The position numbers were made by a program, and so were the translations under genes. Source: an uncultured bacterium (GTDB lineage Bacteria; Bacteroidota; Bacteroidia; Bacteroidales; Rikenellaceae). Taken from it: a stretch of 64,000 nt of DNA. Within the stretch, counting starts at the first letter, position 1, and every line of letters starts with the position of its first letter. Below are positions 52,472 through 60,555 of the stretch, piece by piece. The notes under the pieces are model-generated. The model worked only from the letters and a program-made list of their open reading frames with translations. It ran no database searches and had not been told where the DNA came from. The stretch is taken from assembly GCA_905214725.1 (NCBI GenBank), contig CAJMNH010000004.1, positions 1 to 64,000 on the forward strand, written 5' to 3'.

Positions 52472-53614
52472 CTACTTGTCGACCGAGAACTTATAGATGC
52501 AATGACTGCGGTAGATTTCACCCAGGCGAAGCACCGTCGAAGGCCACTGCGGCTTGTTGGGCGAATCGGGATAGTGCTGCGTTTCGAGACAAACGGCCGT
52601 GCGGCGCGCATAGGGTATATCGTGTTTGCCGCAGACCGTACCGTCGAGGAAATTGCCGACATAGACCTGAATGCCCGGTTCGTCGGTAAAGACCTCCAAC
52701 GCAATGCCCGATACGGGCGAAACGAGCCGCGCCGCAGGACGCGACGAATCGCCCTCCGTCGCGAGCACCCAATTGTGGTCGTAACCGTGGCCGTTGCGCA
52801 GCTGTTCGTTGTCGGAATCGATCTCCGCGCCGATGGATTTAGCTCGCCGGAAATCGAAGGGAGTGCCCCCGACCGAGTCGATCCGGCCGAGCGTCATGAA
52901 GGTCGAATCGACCGGCGTATAGCCGTCGGCCGCAATCGTCAGCAGATTGTCGAGAATAGGATGAGCGGGGTCGCCCGAGAGATTGAAATAGGAGTGATTC
53001 GTGAGATTGATCACCGTCGGACGATCCGTACACGCTTCATAGGAGATGTCGACGGCGTTGTCGTCCGTCAGACGGTAAACGACCTTCGCTGTCACGGCGC
53101 CCGGGAATCCGGCATCGCCATCGGGCGAATGCAACATCAGTTCAAGCGATTGCGTATCGGGCTGATTGGCCTCGTATACACGATACTGCCACCCGTCGGG
53201 CCCGCCGTGCAGGCAGTGACCGTAGTTGTTCACGGGCAATTGCACCGTATCGCCGTCGAGCACAAAACGCCCCCGATCGATACGATTGGCATAACGGCCG
53301 ATGGACGCGCCGAAATCCGACGGAATCCGAATATAGTCCGCGATATTGTCGAAGCCGAGCACTACGTCGCGCAGCGTTCCCGTGCGGTCGGGAACCATGA
53401 TCGAGACGATCCTGCCCCCGAAATTAGTAATGCACACCTCCATTCCCGCGGCATTGGTCAACGTATAGAGATCTGTCAGGCGGCCGTTCACTTCGGAGCG
53501 AAACCGTTGCCGTTCCAATCCCGACAGGGTTTTATCGCCCGCAGCGTCGCCACAGGCCGGAATCATGGCAGCAGCGACAACGGCTGCCAACCAACAAAGT
53601 AACAATTTCTTCAT
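52472..53614 (-). CDS. galM: Aldose 1-epimerase lipoprotein (galactose mutarotase)
   Basis: A 380-residue mutarotase that interconverts alpha and beta anomers of aldoses. Active-site histidines lie in NRIDRGRF/NNYGHCLHGG and NLTNHSYFN, and the catalytic glutamate near VCLETQHYPDSPN. The N-terminus is an export signal with lipobox-like IPAC, so it acts in the periplasm or on a membrane surface. The start at 53614 was chosen because the longer frame would add residues before the signal. It pairs with the downstream AlkZ-like gene. Confidence 0.9.
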   Translation of the reverse strand: MKKLLLCWLAAVVAAAMIPACGDAAGDKTLSGLERQRFRSEVNGRLTDLYTLTNAAGMEVCITNFGGRIVSIMVPDRTGTLRDVVLGFDNIADYIRIPSDFGASIGRYANRIDRGRFVLDGDTVQLPVNNYGHCLHGGPDGWQYRVYEANQPDTQSLELMLHSPDGDAGFPGAVTAKVVYRLTDDNAVDISYEACTDRPTVINLTNHSYFNLSGDPAHPILDNLLTIAADGYTPVDSTFMTLGRIDSVGGTPFDFRRAKSIGAEIDSDNEQLRNGHGYDHNWVLATEGDSSRPAARLVSPVSGIALEVFTDEPGIQVYVGNFLDGTVCGKHDIPYARRTAVCLETQHYPDSPNKPQWPSTVLRLGEIYRSHCIYKFSVDK

Positions 53615-53635
53615 TTTCGGGTCATTTTGATCCGA

Positions 53636-53643
53636 TAAAGATA
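53636..53643 (-). promoter_or_regulatory. Possible -7 box upstream of galM
   Basis: The minus strand reads TATCTTTA, one mismatch from TAnnTTTG, 22 bases upstream of the start. Confidence 0.3.
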
Positions 53644-53675
53644 GTAAAAAACCCGCAGGATCGACGTATCGGAGC

Positions 53676-53706
53676 ATAAAAAAGGACGACCGGCCGGTCG
53701 TCCTTC
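53676..53706 (-). terminator. mgsA terminator
   Basis: A 12-bp perfect stem with almost no loop (53682-53693 with 53694-53705) is followed on the minus strand by a T-run. It lies 20 bases past the mgsA stop. Confidence 0.85.
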
Positions 53707-53725
53707 GTCGCGTTCCATTTGTTTT

Positions 53726-54202
53726 CTATTTCAGCACCCGCTCTATATAAGAGGTATAATCCTTCACCACGGGCTGATAGTCGTCGTGCTCGAAGAGCGG
53801 CGAGGAGATCAAAAAGTCGGCCGACGAGCGGTTGATGGCCGTCGGCACATTGTAGAGTGTCGCGATACGCAGCAACGCCTTCACATCGACGTCGTGCGGC
53901 TGCGCCGACATCGGATCCCAGAAAAAGATCAGCGCGCTGATATCCCCGTCGGCAATCATCGAACCGAGCTGCTGATCGCCGCCCAGCGGGCCGGATTTAA
54001 GCAGCGTGATATCAAAATGCGAAATCTCCTCTTCACCGCCCCGCTCCATCAGCGTACGCGTCACCATCTTACCCGTAGTGCCCGTGCAGACCAAGTGATG
54101 CCGGAGCAGAATCTCCCAATTCCAATCGACCCACTCCGCCAGATCGCGTTTCATGTTGTCGTGAGCCACCAGTGCGACTTTCTTCTTTTCTTTCATCGTC
54201 AT
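53726..54202 (-). CDS. mgsA: Methylglyoxal synthase
   Basis: A 158-residue enzyme that converts dihydroxyacetone phosphate to methylglyoxal and phosphate, a glycolytic bypass under phosphate limitation. ALVAHDNMK at the start, TGTTG phosphate-binding loop, GPLGGDQQLGSMI with the catalytic aspartate, and FFWDPMSAQPHDVDVKALLR are all present. Either of two ATGs (54202 or 54196) could be used. It has its own terminator. Confidence 0.94.
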   Translation of the reverse strand: MTMKEKKKVALVAHDNMKRDLAEWVDWNWEILLRHHLVCTGTTGKMVTRTLMERGGEEEISHFDITLLKSGPLGGDQQLGSMIADGDISALIFFWDPMSAQPHDVDVKALLRIATLYNVPTAINRSSADFLISSPLFEHDDYQPVVKDYTSYIERVLK

Positions 54203-54237
54203 TCGTTTTACAGCCCGAAGGCCACATCGTTACATGA

Positions 54238-54245
54238 CAAAAATA
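54238..54245 (-). promoter_or_regulatory. -7 box of mgsA
   Basis: Minus strand reads TATTTTTG, a TAnnTTTG match, 36 bases upstream of the start. Confidence 0.4.
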
Positions 54246-54299
54246 ATACAAAAAACGAATCGGCGAACCGTTTCCTCACAGATTTCACATATTGATAAC

Positions 54300-54330
54300 A
54301 AAAAGCCGCCCGCAGGATTTGCGGACGGCG
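54300..54330 (-). terminator. Terminator after the DUF5606 gene
   Basis: A 10-bp stem with one G-T wobble (54305-54314 with 54320-54329) is followed on the minus strand by a T-run. Confidence 0.75.
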
Positions 54331-54351
54331 GAACGGATACGGGGCGGACGT

Positions 54352-54759
54352 CTATTCCTCCTCGGTTTCGGGCAGCTTGAATTCGGTGAAACCCGCGCCG
54401 AGCAGGATGTTATACCACATGAACACCTTTTTCATATCCGACACATGCACCCGGTCGCGATCATAATCGGGCAGCACCTCCGCGAAATAAGCCTTCAACT
54501 TCTCGGGCGCCTCCTTGTGGCCGATCGCCTCCTTACCTCCCGTATGCTCGTAAATCTTAGTGAACACCTCGGCCAGCGGCAGATCGTCGCCCTCGGTGAA
54601 GATCGAGATCTCCGTCAGGGCGCTCACCTTCGACGAAGCCGAAGCGTTCATCCGCTTCCCGTCGAGCAGCGACTCGACGATCACGCCGTTCGTGGACTGC
54701 GCCACATACTTATACAATCCGGGCTGTCCCGATATTGCCAGAATCTCTTTCAATTCCAT
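54352..54759 (-). CDS. DUF5606 conserved protein
   Basis: A 135-residue cytoplasmic protein, recognised as DUF5606 from LKEILAISGQPGLYKYVAQSTNGVIVE, with a beta-rich N-terminal half and a helical, acidic C-terminal half. It is conserved in Bacteroidota; function is unknown. It follows the mscS-lipoprotein pair on the same strand after 82 bases. Confidence 0.75.
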   Translation of the reverse strand: MELKEILAISGQPGLYKYVAQSTNGVIVESLLDGKRMNASASSKVSALTEISIFTEGDDLPLAEVFTKIYEHTGGKEAIGHKEAPEKLKAYFAEVLPDYDRDRVHVSDMKKVFMWYNILLGAGFTEFKLPETEEE

Positions 54760-54841
54760 ACATCTTCAAGAATTAAGTTTGCACAAAATGTAAATACCCC
54801 ATAATCGTTCGCCTCAAACGGCGGCGCGAACGCATCCCCGC

Positions 54842-55327
54842 CTACTTTTCCGAACCGTTTTCGCCGGATTCGCCCGACTCTCCGGGTTTGGGTTCGTACT
54901 CGATCGGGCCGGGCACGATATACTCCACTGGATCCGATGCGATGTAGGAAAAATGCTGCGTCAACACTTCGATCACGAAACGCACCTTGCGACCGGTTAA
55001 CTTCGTGGCGGGAATCTTCGCCGTAAAATCATACGTCTCTCCCGCTATGGTCGAATGTACGGGATCCGTCGAGTGATAACTCTCGGATGTATTTCCCCAC
55101 GTTCCGGTAAGCGAATCCACCTGATAGGTCACGTTCGCCTGAAACAAGCAGTGTTCGTTGCGGATCTTGGCCGTAACGATCACATCATCGAACTTCCCCG
55201 GGTTCTTCGGCAGATAATTCACGGCCGTAATTTCAGGGACCGAACACGACTCGCTCTTGTCTTTCATGCACGACGGCAGCATCGCAACTCCGGCAAGCAA
55301 CGCCGCCCATACAATCAGCTTCTTCAT
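54842..55327 (-). CDS. Predicted lipoprotein with beta-sandwich-like region
   Basis: A 161-residue protein with a lipoprotein signal peptide, lipobox LPSC (Cys20). The rest is beta-rich with two cysteines (in ESCSVPE and NEHCLFQ) and resembles Ig-like or DUF4625-like lipoproteins of Bacteroidota. The C-terminus is a low-complexity tail rich in Gly, Glu and Ser. The family is not certain. It is 16 bases downstream of the MscS channel gene and probably cotranscribed. Confidence 0.6.
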   Translation of the reverse strand: MKKLIVWAALLAGVAMLPSCMKDKSESCSVPEITAVNYLPKNPGKFDDVIVTAKIRNEHCLFQANVTYQVDSLTGTWGNTSESYHSTDPVHSTIAGETYDFTAKIPATKLTGRKVRFVIEVLTQHFSYIASDPVEYIVPGPIEYEPKPGESGESGENGSEK

Positions 55328-55343
55328 ATTTCAGGACTTTCGC

Positions 55344-56258
55344 TTATTTATCGAGATGAACATCCAACTGCGGGAAGGGGAAATGCAACCCCTGTCGCGG
55401 CAATTCGTTGTAAAACCGTTCGTTCATATCGAAATAGAGGTTCCAGTAATCGCCGTTGAGCGTCCATGTCCGCGCGACCATGACGATCGCGCTGTCGGCC
55501 AGTTCAGACAAGGCCACGAAAGGATCGGCCGGCGCATCCGGCGTATGGAGCACCCGTTTGTCTGCTTCCAGCATGGCGAGCATCGTGCGTTTGGCCACCG
55601 CCACGTCGTCGCCGTAGGCGAGCGAAATCTTCCATTCGACGCGTCGCACCGTCTCCGCCGAATAGTTGTTGACGATCGCGTTCGAAATCGAAGAGTTGGG
55701 AATGTAGATTCGTTTGTTGTCGGTCGTCGTGACCACCGTCGAAAACAATCGGATCTCCTTGACGGTACCCGCCTGCCCCTGCGCCTCGATGTAGTCGCCG
55801 ATACGATAGGGATGCATGAACATGACCATCACGCCGCCGGCGAAATTCTGCAACGTGCCGCTCAACGCCATACCGATACCGAAGCCCGATGCGGCGAGCA
55901 GCGCTACGAGCGACGTGGTATTGAAGCCCAGCAATTGAACGATAATCAGCAACAGGATGGTATAAGCGATGCCTTTGAGCAGGCTGCGCAGAAACGAGCG
56001 CAGCGACTTGTCCACCTGCCGGCGTTCGAACGACGCATCCATCAGACGCACCACCCGATTGATGATCCACCGTCCGGCGGCATAGATCAGAATCGCCACC
56101 GCGATCTTCAACACGACCCAAATCGCCTGCCCCGTGAAATCGCGGATAAACGTCTCCGCGTCGAGCGACGTGAACTTCTCGATCATTCCTTTCCACTGCG
56201 CCTTCTGCACACTGTCGGGCAGAACCAGATTCTCCACCTCCAGAAAAAATCTCAACAT
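55344..56258 (-). CDS. MscS family mechanosensitive channel
   Basis: A 304-residue inner-membrane channel. Hydrophobic segments lie at about 45-65, 85-115 and 118-140. The pore helix TM3 contains LAASGFGIGMALSGTLQNFAGG with the Ala/Gly packing of MscS. The beta domain (YRIGDYIEAQGQAGTVKEI) and C-terminal alpha/beta part follow. It should open under membrane tension to release solutes. A -7 box lies about 25 bases upstream, divergent to serB. Confidence 0.9.
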   Translation of the reverse strand: MLRFFLEVENLVLPDSVQKAQWKGMIEKFTSLDAETFIRDFTGQAIWVVLKIAVAILIYAAGRWIINRVVRLMDASFERRQVDKSLRSFLRSLLKGIAYTILLLIIVQLLGFNTTSLVALLAASGFGIGMALSGTLQNFAGGVMVMFMHPYRIGDYIEAQGQAGTVKEIRLFSTVVTTTDNKRIYIPNSSISNAIVNNYSAETVRRVEWKISLAYGDDVAVAKRTMLAMLEADKRVLHTPDAPADPFVALSELADSAIVMVARTWTLNGDYWNLYFDMNERFYNELPRQGLHFPFPQLDVHLDK

Positions 56259-56283
56259 AAGCTATTTCTTATCGTTTAAGTTA

Positions 56284-56291
56284 CAAAAGTA
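56284..56291 (-). promoter_or_regulatory. -7 box of the mscS gene
   Basis: Minus strand reads TACTTTTG, 26 bases upstream of the start and divergent to the serB box 24 bases away. Confidence 0.45.
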
Positions 56292-56314
56292 CTATTTTTA
56301 TTGGAAAAAACCAC

Positions 56315-56322
56315 TAATTTTG
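56315..56322 (+). promoter_or_regulatory. -7 box of serB
   Basis: TAATTTTG fits TAnnTTTG, 22 bases before the serB ATG. A TTG at the proper spacing was not found. Confidence 0.45.
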
Positions 56323-56344
56323 TCTCCACATTTAACATCCGACC

Positions 56345-57568
56345 ATGGAATCTCAGGTAGAAATCATCCAAATCAATATCGCCGGAAAGGATCAGCCCGG
56401 CCTCACTTCGTCGCTGACCGACATTCTGGCCCGCTACGACGCATTCATCCTCGATATCGGACAAGCCAATATCCATCAGTCGCTTACGCTGGGAATTCTG
56501 ATCAAGACGACCTCCGACAAATCGGGCGCCATCATGAAGGAACTGCTCTTTAAATCCTCGGAGCTGGGAATCAATATCCGCTTTACGCCCATCAGCGAGG
56601 AACGTTACACGGCGTGGGTGGGGATGCAGGGCAAGAACCGCTACATCATCACCCTGCTGGGCCGCCAGCTTACGGCACGGCATATCGCCGACGTGGCGGG
56701 CGTTATTTCACGGCAGGGACTCAACATCGACGCCATCAAACGCATGACGGGGCGCGTACCGCTGCACGAAGATGAACGGGCGCCGAAATCATGCATCGAA
56801 TTCTCGGTGCGCGGATCGCTCACCGAGGAAGCTACGACGGACATTCAAGAGAAATTCATGTCCTTCTCGAACAACGGACTGGATATCTCGTTCCAGCGCG
56901 ACGACATCTTTCGCCGCAGTCGCCGGCTGATCTGCTTCGACATGGATTCGACGCTGATCGAAACCGAAGTGATCGACGAACTGGCCGAACGCGCCGGCGT
57001 CGGCGCGCAGGTGCGCGCCATCACCGAGCGCGCCATGCGGGGCGAGATCGATTTTCGCGAAAGTTTCACCGAGCGCGTGGCGCTTCTCAAAGGCCTCGAC
57101 GTCTCGGTCATGGAGGAGATCGCCCTGCACCTGCCCATCACCGAAGGGTTGGAACGTATGATGACCATTCTCAAACGCGTCGGCTACAAGACGGCGATCC
57201 TTTCGGGCGGCTTCACCTATTTCGGCAACTACCTGCGTCAGCGTTTCGGGTTCGATTACGTCTATGCCAACGAATTGGAGATCGTCGACGGACATCTTAC
57301 GGGTCGTTATGTGGGCGAAATCGTCGACGGCCGCCGCAAGGCCGAGCTGCTGCGTCTACTGTGCCAGTTCGAAAACATCAACATCGCCCAGTCGATCGCC
57401 GTAGGCGACGGCGCCAACGATTTGCCGATGCTCTCGCTTGCAGGTCTCGGCATCGCCTTCCATGCCAAACCGAAGGTAAAGGCTACCGCCGGACAATCGA
57501 TCTCCACCATCGGGCTGGACGGAATTCTCTATTTCCTCGGACTGAAAGATTCGTGGATCGAACGGTAA
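56345..57568 (+). CDS. serB: Phosphoserine phosphatase with N-terminal ACT domains
   Basis: A 407-residue HAD-family enzyme that hydrolyses phosphoserine to serine, the last step of the pathway. Two ACT-like regulatory domains fill the first ~185 residues (start VEIIQINIAGKDQPG). The HAD domain begins with the nucleophile motif FDMDSTL (near 199-203) and has the late acidic motif VGDGANDLPML. The ACT part suggests regulation by an amino acid. It is separate from the serC-serA operon. Confidence 0.94.
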   Translation: MESQVEIIQINIAGKDQPGLTSSLTDILARYDAFILDIGQANIHQSLTLGILIKTTSDKSGAIMKELLFKSSELGINIRFTPISEERYTAWVGMQGKNRYIITLLGRQLTARHIADVAGVISRQGLNIDAIKRMTGRVPLHEDERAPKSCIEFSVRGSLTEEATTDIQEKFMSFSNNGLDISFQRDDIFRRSRRLICFDMDSTLIETEVIDELAERAGVGAQVRAITERAMRGEIDFRESFTERVALLKGLDVSVMEEIALHLPITEGLERMMTILKRVGYKTAILSGGFTYFGNYLRQRFGFDYVYANELEIVDGHLTGRYVGEIVDGRRKAELLRLLCQFENINIAQSIAVGDGANDLPMLSLAGLGIAFHAKPKVKATAGQSISTIGLDGILYFLGLKDSWIER

Positions 57569-57572
57569 CGGG

Positions 57573-58349
57573 ATGAAACGGTCGGCTGTCATCGTTTTTT
57601 CCGCCGTATGCGGATTGTTGTACGGATGCGACGACCGCTTCGACGCGCCCGCTACGGACGCTGAAATACCTGCTCCGAACATTACGCTCGCTACGCTGCG
57701 TTCGCTCTACCGCGGACAAACGGTCGTCGTCCGCGAGGAGCTGATTATCGGCGGCTGGGTCGCATCGAGCGATGAAGCAGGCAATTTCTACCGTACATTG
57801 GTACTCGACGACGGCACGGGCGGCGCAGAACTGCGCATTGCCGAATACAACCTCTACACGATCTATGCACCGGAAAGCTATCTGACGGTTTCGTTGCAGG
57901 GTTGCGCATTGGGCGAACGCAACGGCGTATTGCAGATCGGCTTGCCGCCCGAAACATACAGTCCCTATCCTACCGACTACATCGCCTCGCGCGCGCTGCT
58001 CGACCGGATCTTGCATCGCACGAACGAACGGCGGGAGCTCTCTCCGCCGACATATTCCATCTCTCAGTTGAACAATTCGTTATGCGGACGGCTGATTCGT
58101 ATCGACGACCTGCGATTCAGCCCCGAAGCGGAGCAAATCGGCCCGCAGGCATGGACGGGATATCGTCTCTTCGAAGATGCGAAAGGCGATTCGGTCGCCG
58201 TCTATACGAGCGAATACGCCCGTTTCAGGGAAGAGGAAATACCGCAGGGCAGGTGTTCGCTGACGGGAATTCTGGAATACGGGACGGTAAGCGGTTACGG
58301 AAAACGGTTCATTCTCCAAATGCGCGATGAAAACGACTGTTCTCATTAA
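57573..58349 (+). CDS. DUF5689 lipoprotein (copy 1)
   Basis: A 258-residue protein with a lipoprotein signal (lipobox LYGC, Cys19) and a DUF5689 OB-like domain: TLATLRSLYRGQ, IGGWVASSDEAGNFYRTLVLDDGTGGAEL and LYTIYAPES in order. Members are Bacteroidota surface or periplasmic lipoproteins of unknown ligand. It starts 4 bases after serB and its end overlaps copy 2 by 23 bases. Confidence 0.8.
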   Translation: MKRSAVIVFSAVCGLLYGCDDRFDAPATDAEIPAPNITLATLRSLYRGQTVVVREELIIGGWVASSDEAGNFYRTLVLDDGTGGAELRIAEYNLYTIYAPESYLTVSLQGCALGERNGVLQIGLPPETYSPYPTDYIASRALLDRILHRTNERRELSPPTYSISQLNNSLCGRLIRIDDLRFSPEAEQIGPQAWTGYRLFEDAKGDSVAVYTSEYARFREEEIPQGRCSLTGILEYGTVSGYGKRFILQMRDENDCSH

Positions 58350-59124
58350 ATTCTGTTCGCTGGCAGTTTGCATCGCCTGTCTTGCCGGATGCCGCGACGA
58401 GAAACAACTGCCATTCGAAAAGGGTATGCAGGACGACGGAACCCGACCGACCGGCGTGCAGAGTATCAGCGTACTCAAGTCGCTCTATCACGACCGTTCG
58501 ACCCGCATCACGCAGGATCTTTCGATTCAGGGCTATATCGTGGCCAACGACACATCGGGCGAATTCTACAAGGAGATCGTTGTCGAGGACGACACGGGCG
58601 GCATCGTCGTCTCGATCGACGACGAGAAACTCTACCGCACCTATCGGCTCTACGATTTCGTCACGATCAACTGCCAAGGTCTTGCGCTCGGCAATGAAGG
58701 CGGGACGCTGCTGTTGGGAATCTATCCGACGGGAGACTATGCCGCCGACCGGATCCCTTCCGGCGAAGGGTCGCGCTATATCGCCGTTACGCAAGCTGCA
58801 TCCCGCAGAGAGCCGCTGACGCTCACCTTCGACGCAATCACACCCCGCCACATCAGCCGCTATGTACGTTTCGATCGGGTGCGTTTTGCCGAAAGCGGTA
58901 CGACATGGTGCGACTTCGACCCCGAAAACGGCGACCCGATTACGACCGACCGCATACTCGTCGACGAAGCCGGACGGCAATTCGTCGTACGTACCGACCG
59001 GAGGTGCGATTATGCCCGAAAACAGCTGCCTTCCGGCACAGGCACGCTTTGCGGTATCGTCGAATATTTCAACGGCGTTTACCGTTTGCGCGTCACCAAC
59101 CACGAAATCGTTTTCGATCTATGA
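58327..59124 (+). CDS. DUF5689 lipoprotein (copy 2)
   Basis: A 265-residue paralog of the preceding gene: lipobox LAGC (Cys22), SISVLKSLYHDRSTRI, IQGYIVANDTSGEFYKEIVVEDDTGG and LYRTYRLYDFVTI. The region after residue 120 differs from copy 1, so the pair is old. It overlaps copy 1 by 23 bases and is followed by a terminator shared with convergent lpdA. Confidence 0.8.
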   Translation: MKTTVLIKFCSLAVCIACLAGCRDEKQLPFEKGMQDDGTRPTGVQSISVLKSLYHDRSTRITQDLSIQGYIVANDTSGEFYKEIVVEDDTGGIVVSIDDEKLYRTYRLYDFVTINCQGLALGNEGGTLLLGIYPTGDYAADRIPSGEGSRYIAVTQAASRREPLTLTFDAITPRHISRYVRFDRVRFAESGTTWCDFDPENGDPITTDRILVDEAGRQFVVRTDRRCDYARKQLPSGTGTLCGIVEYFNGVYRLRVTNHEIVFDL

Positions 59125-59152
59125 AAAACGGGATGCAACGTGTTGCATCCCG
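59124..59152 (-). terminator. lpdA terminator
   Basis: An 11-bp perfect stem (59129-59139 with 59142-59152) is followed on the minus strand by TTTTT. It overlaps the very end of the plus-strand DUF5689 gene. Confidence 0.8.
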
Positions 59153-59180
59153 CCGATTTCCGTTTCACGCAATCTTTCGT

Positions 59181-60548
59181 TCAATCCTCCGGCACGGCCG
59201 CTGCAGCCTCCATCACCCCTTCGTTCATCGTCGGGTGGGCATGGATCGTGCGAGCGATCTGTCGCGCCGTAGCCCCCAGCCGGCAGGCCAATGTCGGTTC
59301 GGCCAGCATTTCGGTCACGCTGGCCCCGACCAGATGGGCGCCGATCAGTTTGCGGTCGGCATCGAAAAGCAGTTTCACGAAGCCGTCGCGCTCGCCGGCA
59401 GCCGCCGCCTTGCCCGACGCCATGAACGAATAGCGTCCGACGGTATAGGGAATCTCCTTCGCCAGCGCCTCCCGTTCGGTCAGACCCACCGACGCCACTT
59501 CGGGCGAAGTGAAGACGCACGAGGGGATGACGGCATAATCGACCGGCTCGGAATCGACCCCGCAGATATGTTCCACGCAGTGCAGGGCCTCTGCCGACGC
59601 AACATGCGCCAATGCCGGGCCGGGAACAATATCGCCGACGGCATAAACGCCCTCGACATTCGTGCGGTAATGCTCGTCCACCACGATTTTGTCGCGTTCG
59701 ACGCGTACGCCCAGCTCTTCCAAACCGAGCCCCTCGATATTCGACTTGATACCGACGGCCGAGAGCACCTTGTCGGCGACAAGCTCCTCCGTTCCTTTCT
59801 TTCCTTCGACCGTCACTCGGCACCGACCGTCGCCGTCGACCGCCACGGCCCTGACCGACACGGAGGTAAGCACCGTAATGCGCTGTTTGCGGAAAGCCCG
59901 CTCCATCGTTCGCGCCACCTCCTCGTCTTCGAGCGGCATCAGTTGCGGGAGGTACTCGACGATGGTCACCTGCACGCCGAGCGCGGCATAGAACGATGCG
60001 AACTCGCAGCCGATGGCGCCCGATCCGACGACGATCATCGATTCGGGCAGTTTGTCGAGCAACAACGCGTCGCGCGAAGAGAGGACATGCACGTGGTCGA
60101 TCGGCATGAAGGGCATTTCACGCGGACGCGCCCCCGTCGCCAAAACGATATGATCGGCCGAAACCGTCAGGTCGCCTACGACGACTTGTCCCGCACCTGC
60201 GAGACGGGCGTCGCCGCACAGCACTTCGATCTTGTTTTTCGCCATCAGGAATTCGACGCCCTTGCGCATCGTTTCCGAAACGCCGCGCGACCGTGCGACG
60301 ATGCGCTCCATATCGGGCTTCGCTTCGCCGGCTATCGTCACGCCGAACGCATCGGCCGTCCGACAGTAATGAAAGACCTGTGCGCTTTTGAGCAGCGCCT
60401 TGGTGGGGATGCATCCCCAGTTGAGGCAGACGCCTCCCAATTCGGCACGCTCCGCGAGCGCCACCCTGCGTCCCAACTCCGCTGCGCGAAGCGCGGCGCC
60501 CATGCCGCCCGGACCGCCGCCGATGACCAGAATATCGTAATGATTCAT
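59181..60548 (-). CDS. lpdA: Dihydrolipoyl dehydrogenase
   Basis: A 455-residue FAD disulfide oxidoreductase that re-oxidises dihydrolipoamide (E3 of 2-oxoacid dehydrogenases or glycine cleavage). The FAD loop GGGPGG is at 10-15, the redox pair is Cys41/Cys46 in GGVCLNWGCIPTK, and the C-terminal HAHPTMNE motif supplies the catalytic His-Glu. The frame opens upstream with TTG; ATG 60548 is the family start. It is 7 bases downstream of the C69 dipeptidase gene. Confidence 0.93.
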   Translation of the reverse strand: MNHYDILVIGGGPGGMGAALRAAELGRRVALAERAELGGVCLNWGCIPTKALLKSAQVFHYCRTADAFGVTIAGEAKPDMERIVARSRGVSETMRKGVEFLMAKNKIEVLCGDARLAGAGQVVVGDLTVSADHIVLATGARPREMPFMPIDHVHVLSSRDALLLDKLPESMIVVGSGAIGCEFASFYAALGVQVTIVEYLPQLMPLEDEEVARTMERAFRKQRITVLTSVSVRAVAVDGDGRCRVTVEGKKGTEELVADKVLSAVGIKSNIEGLGLEELGVRVERDKIVVDEHYRTNVEGVYAVGDIVPGPALAHVASAEALHCVEHICGVDSEPVDYAVIPSCVFTSPEVASVGLTEREALAKEIPYTVGRYSFMASGKAAAAGERDGFVKLLFDADRKLIGAHLVGASVTEMLAEPTLACRLGATARQIARTIHAHPTMNEGVMEAAAAVPED

Positions 60549-60555
60549 ATCCGTT

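Noticed and set aside
51074..53602. 842-codon plus-strand frame
   Set aside because: Opposite-strand shadow of the AlkZ-like and galM genes. The peptide is rich in Arg and His, as expected for antisense of GC-rich genes.
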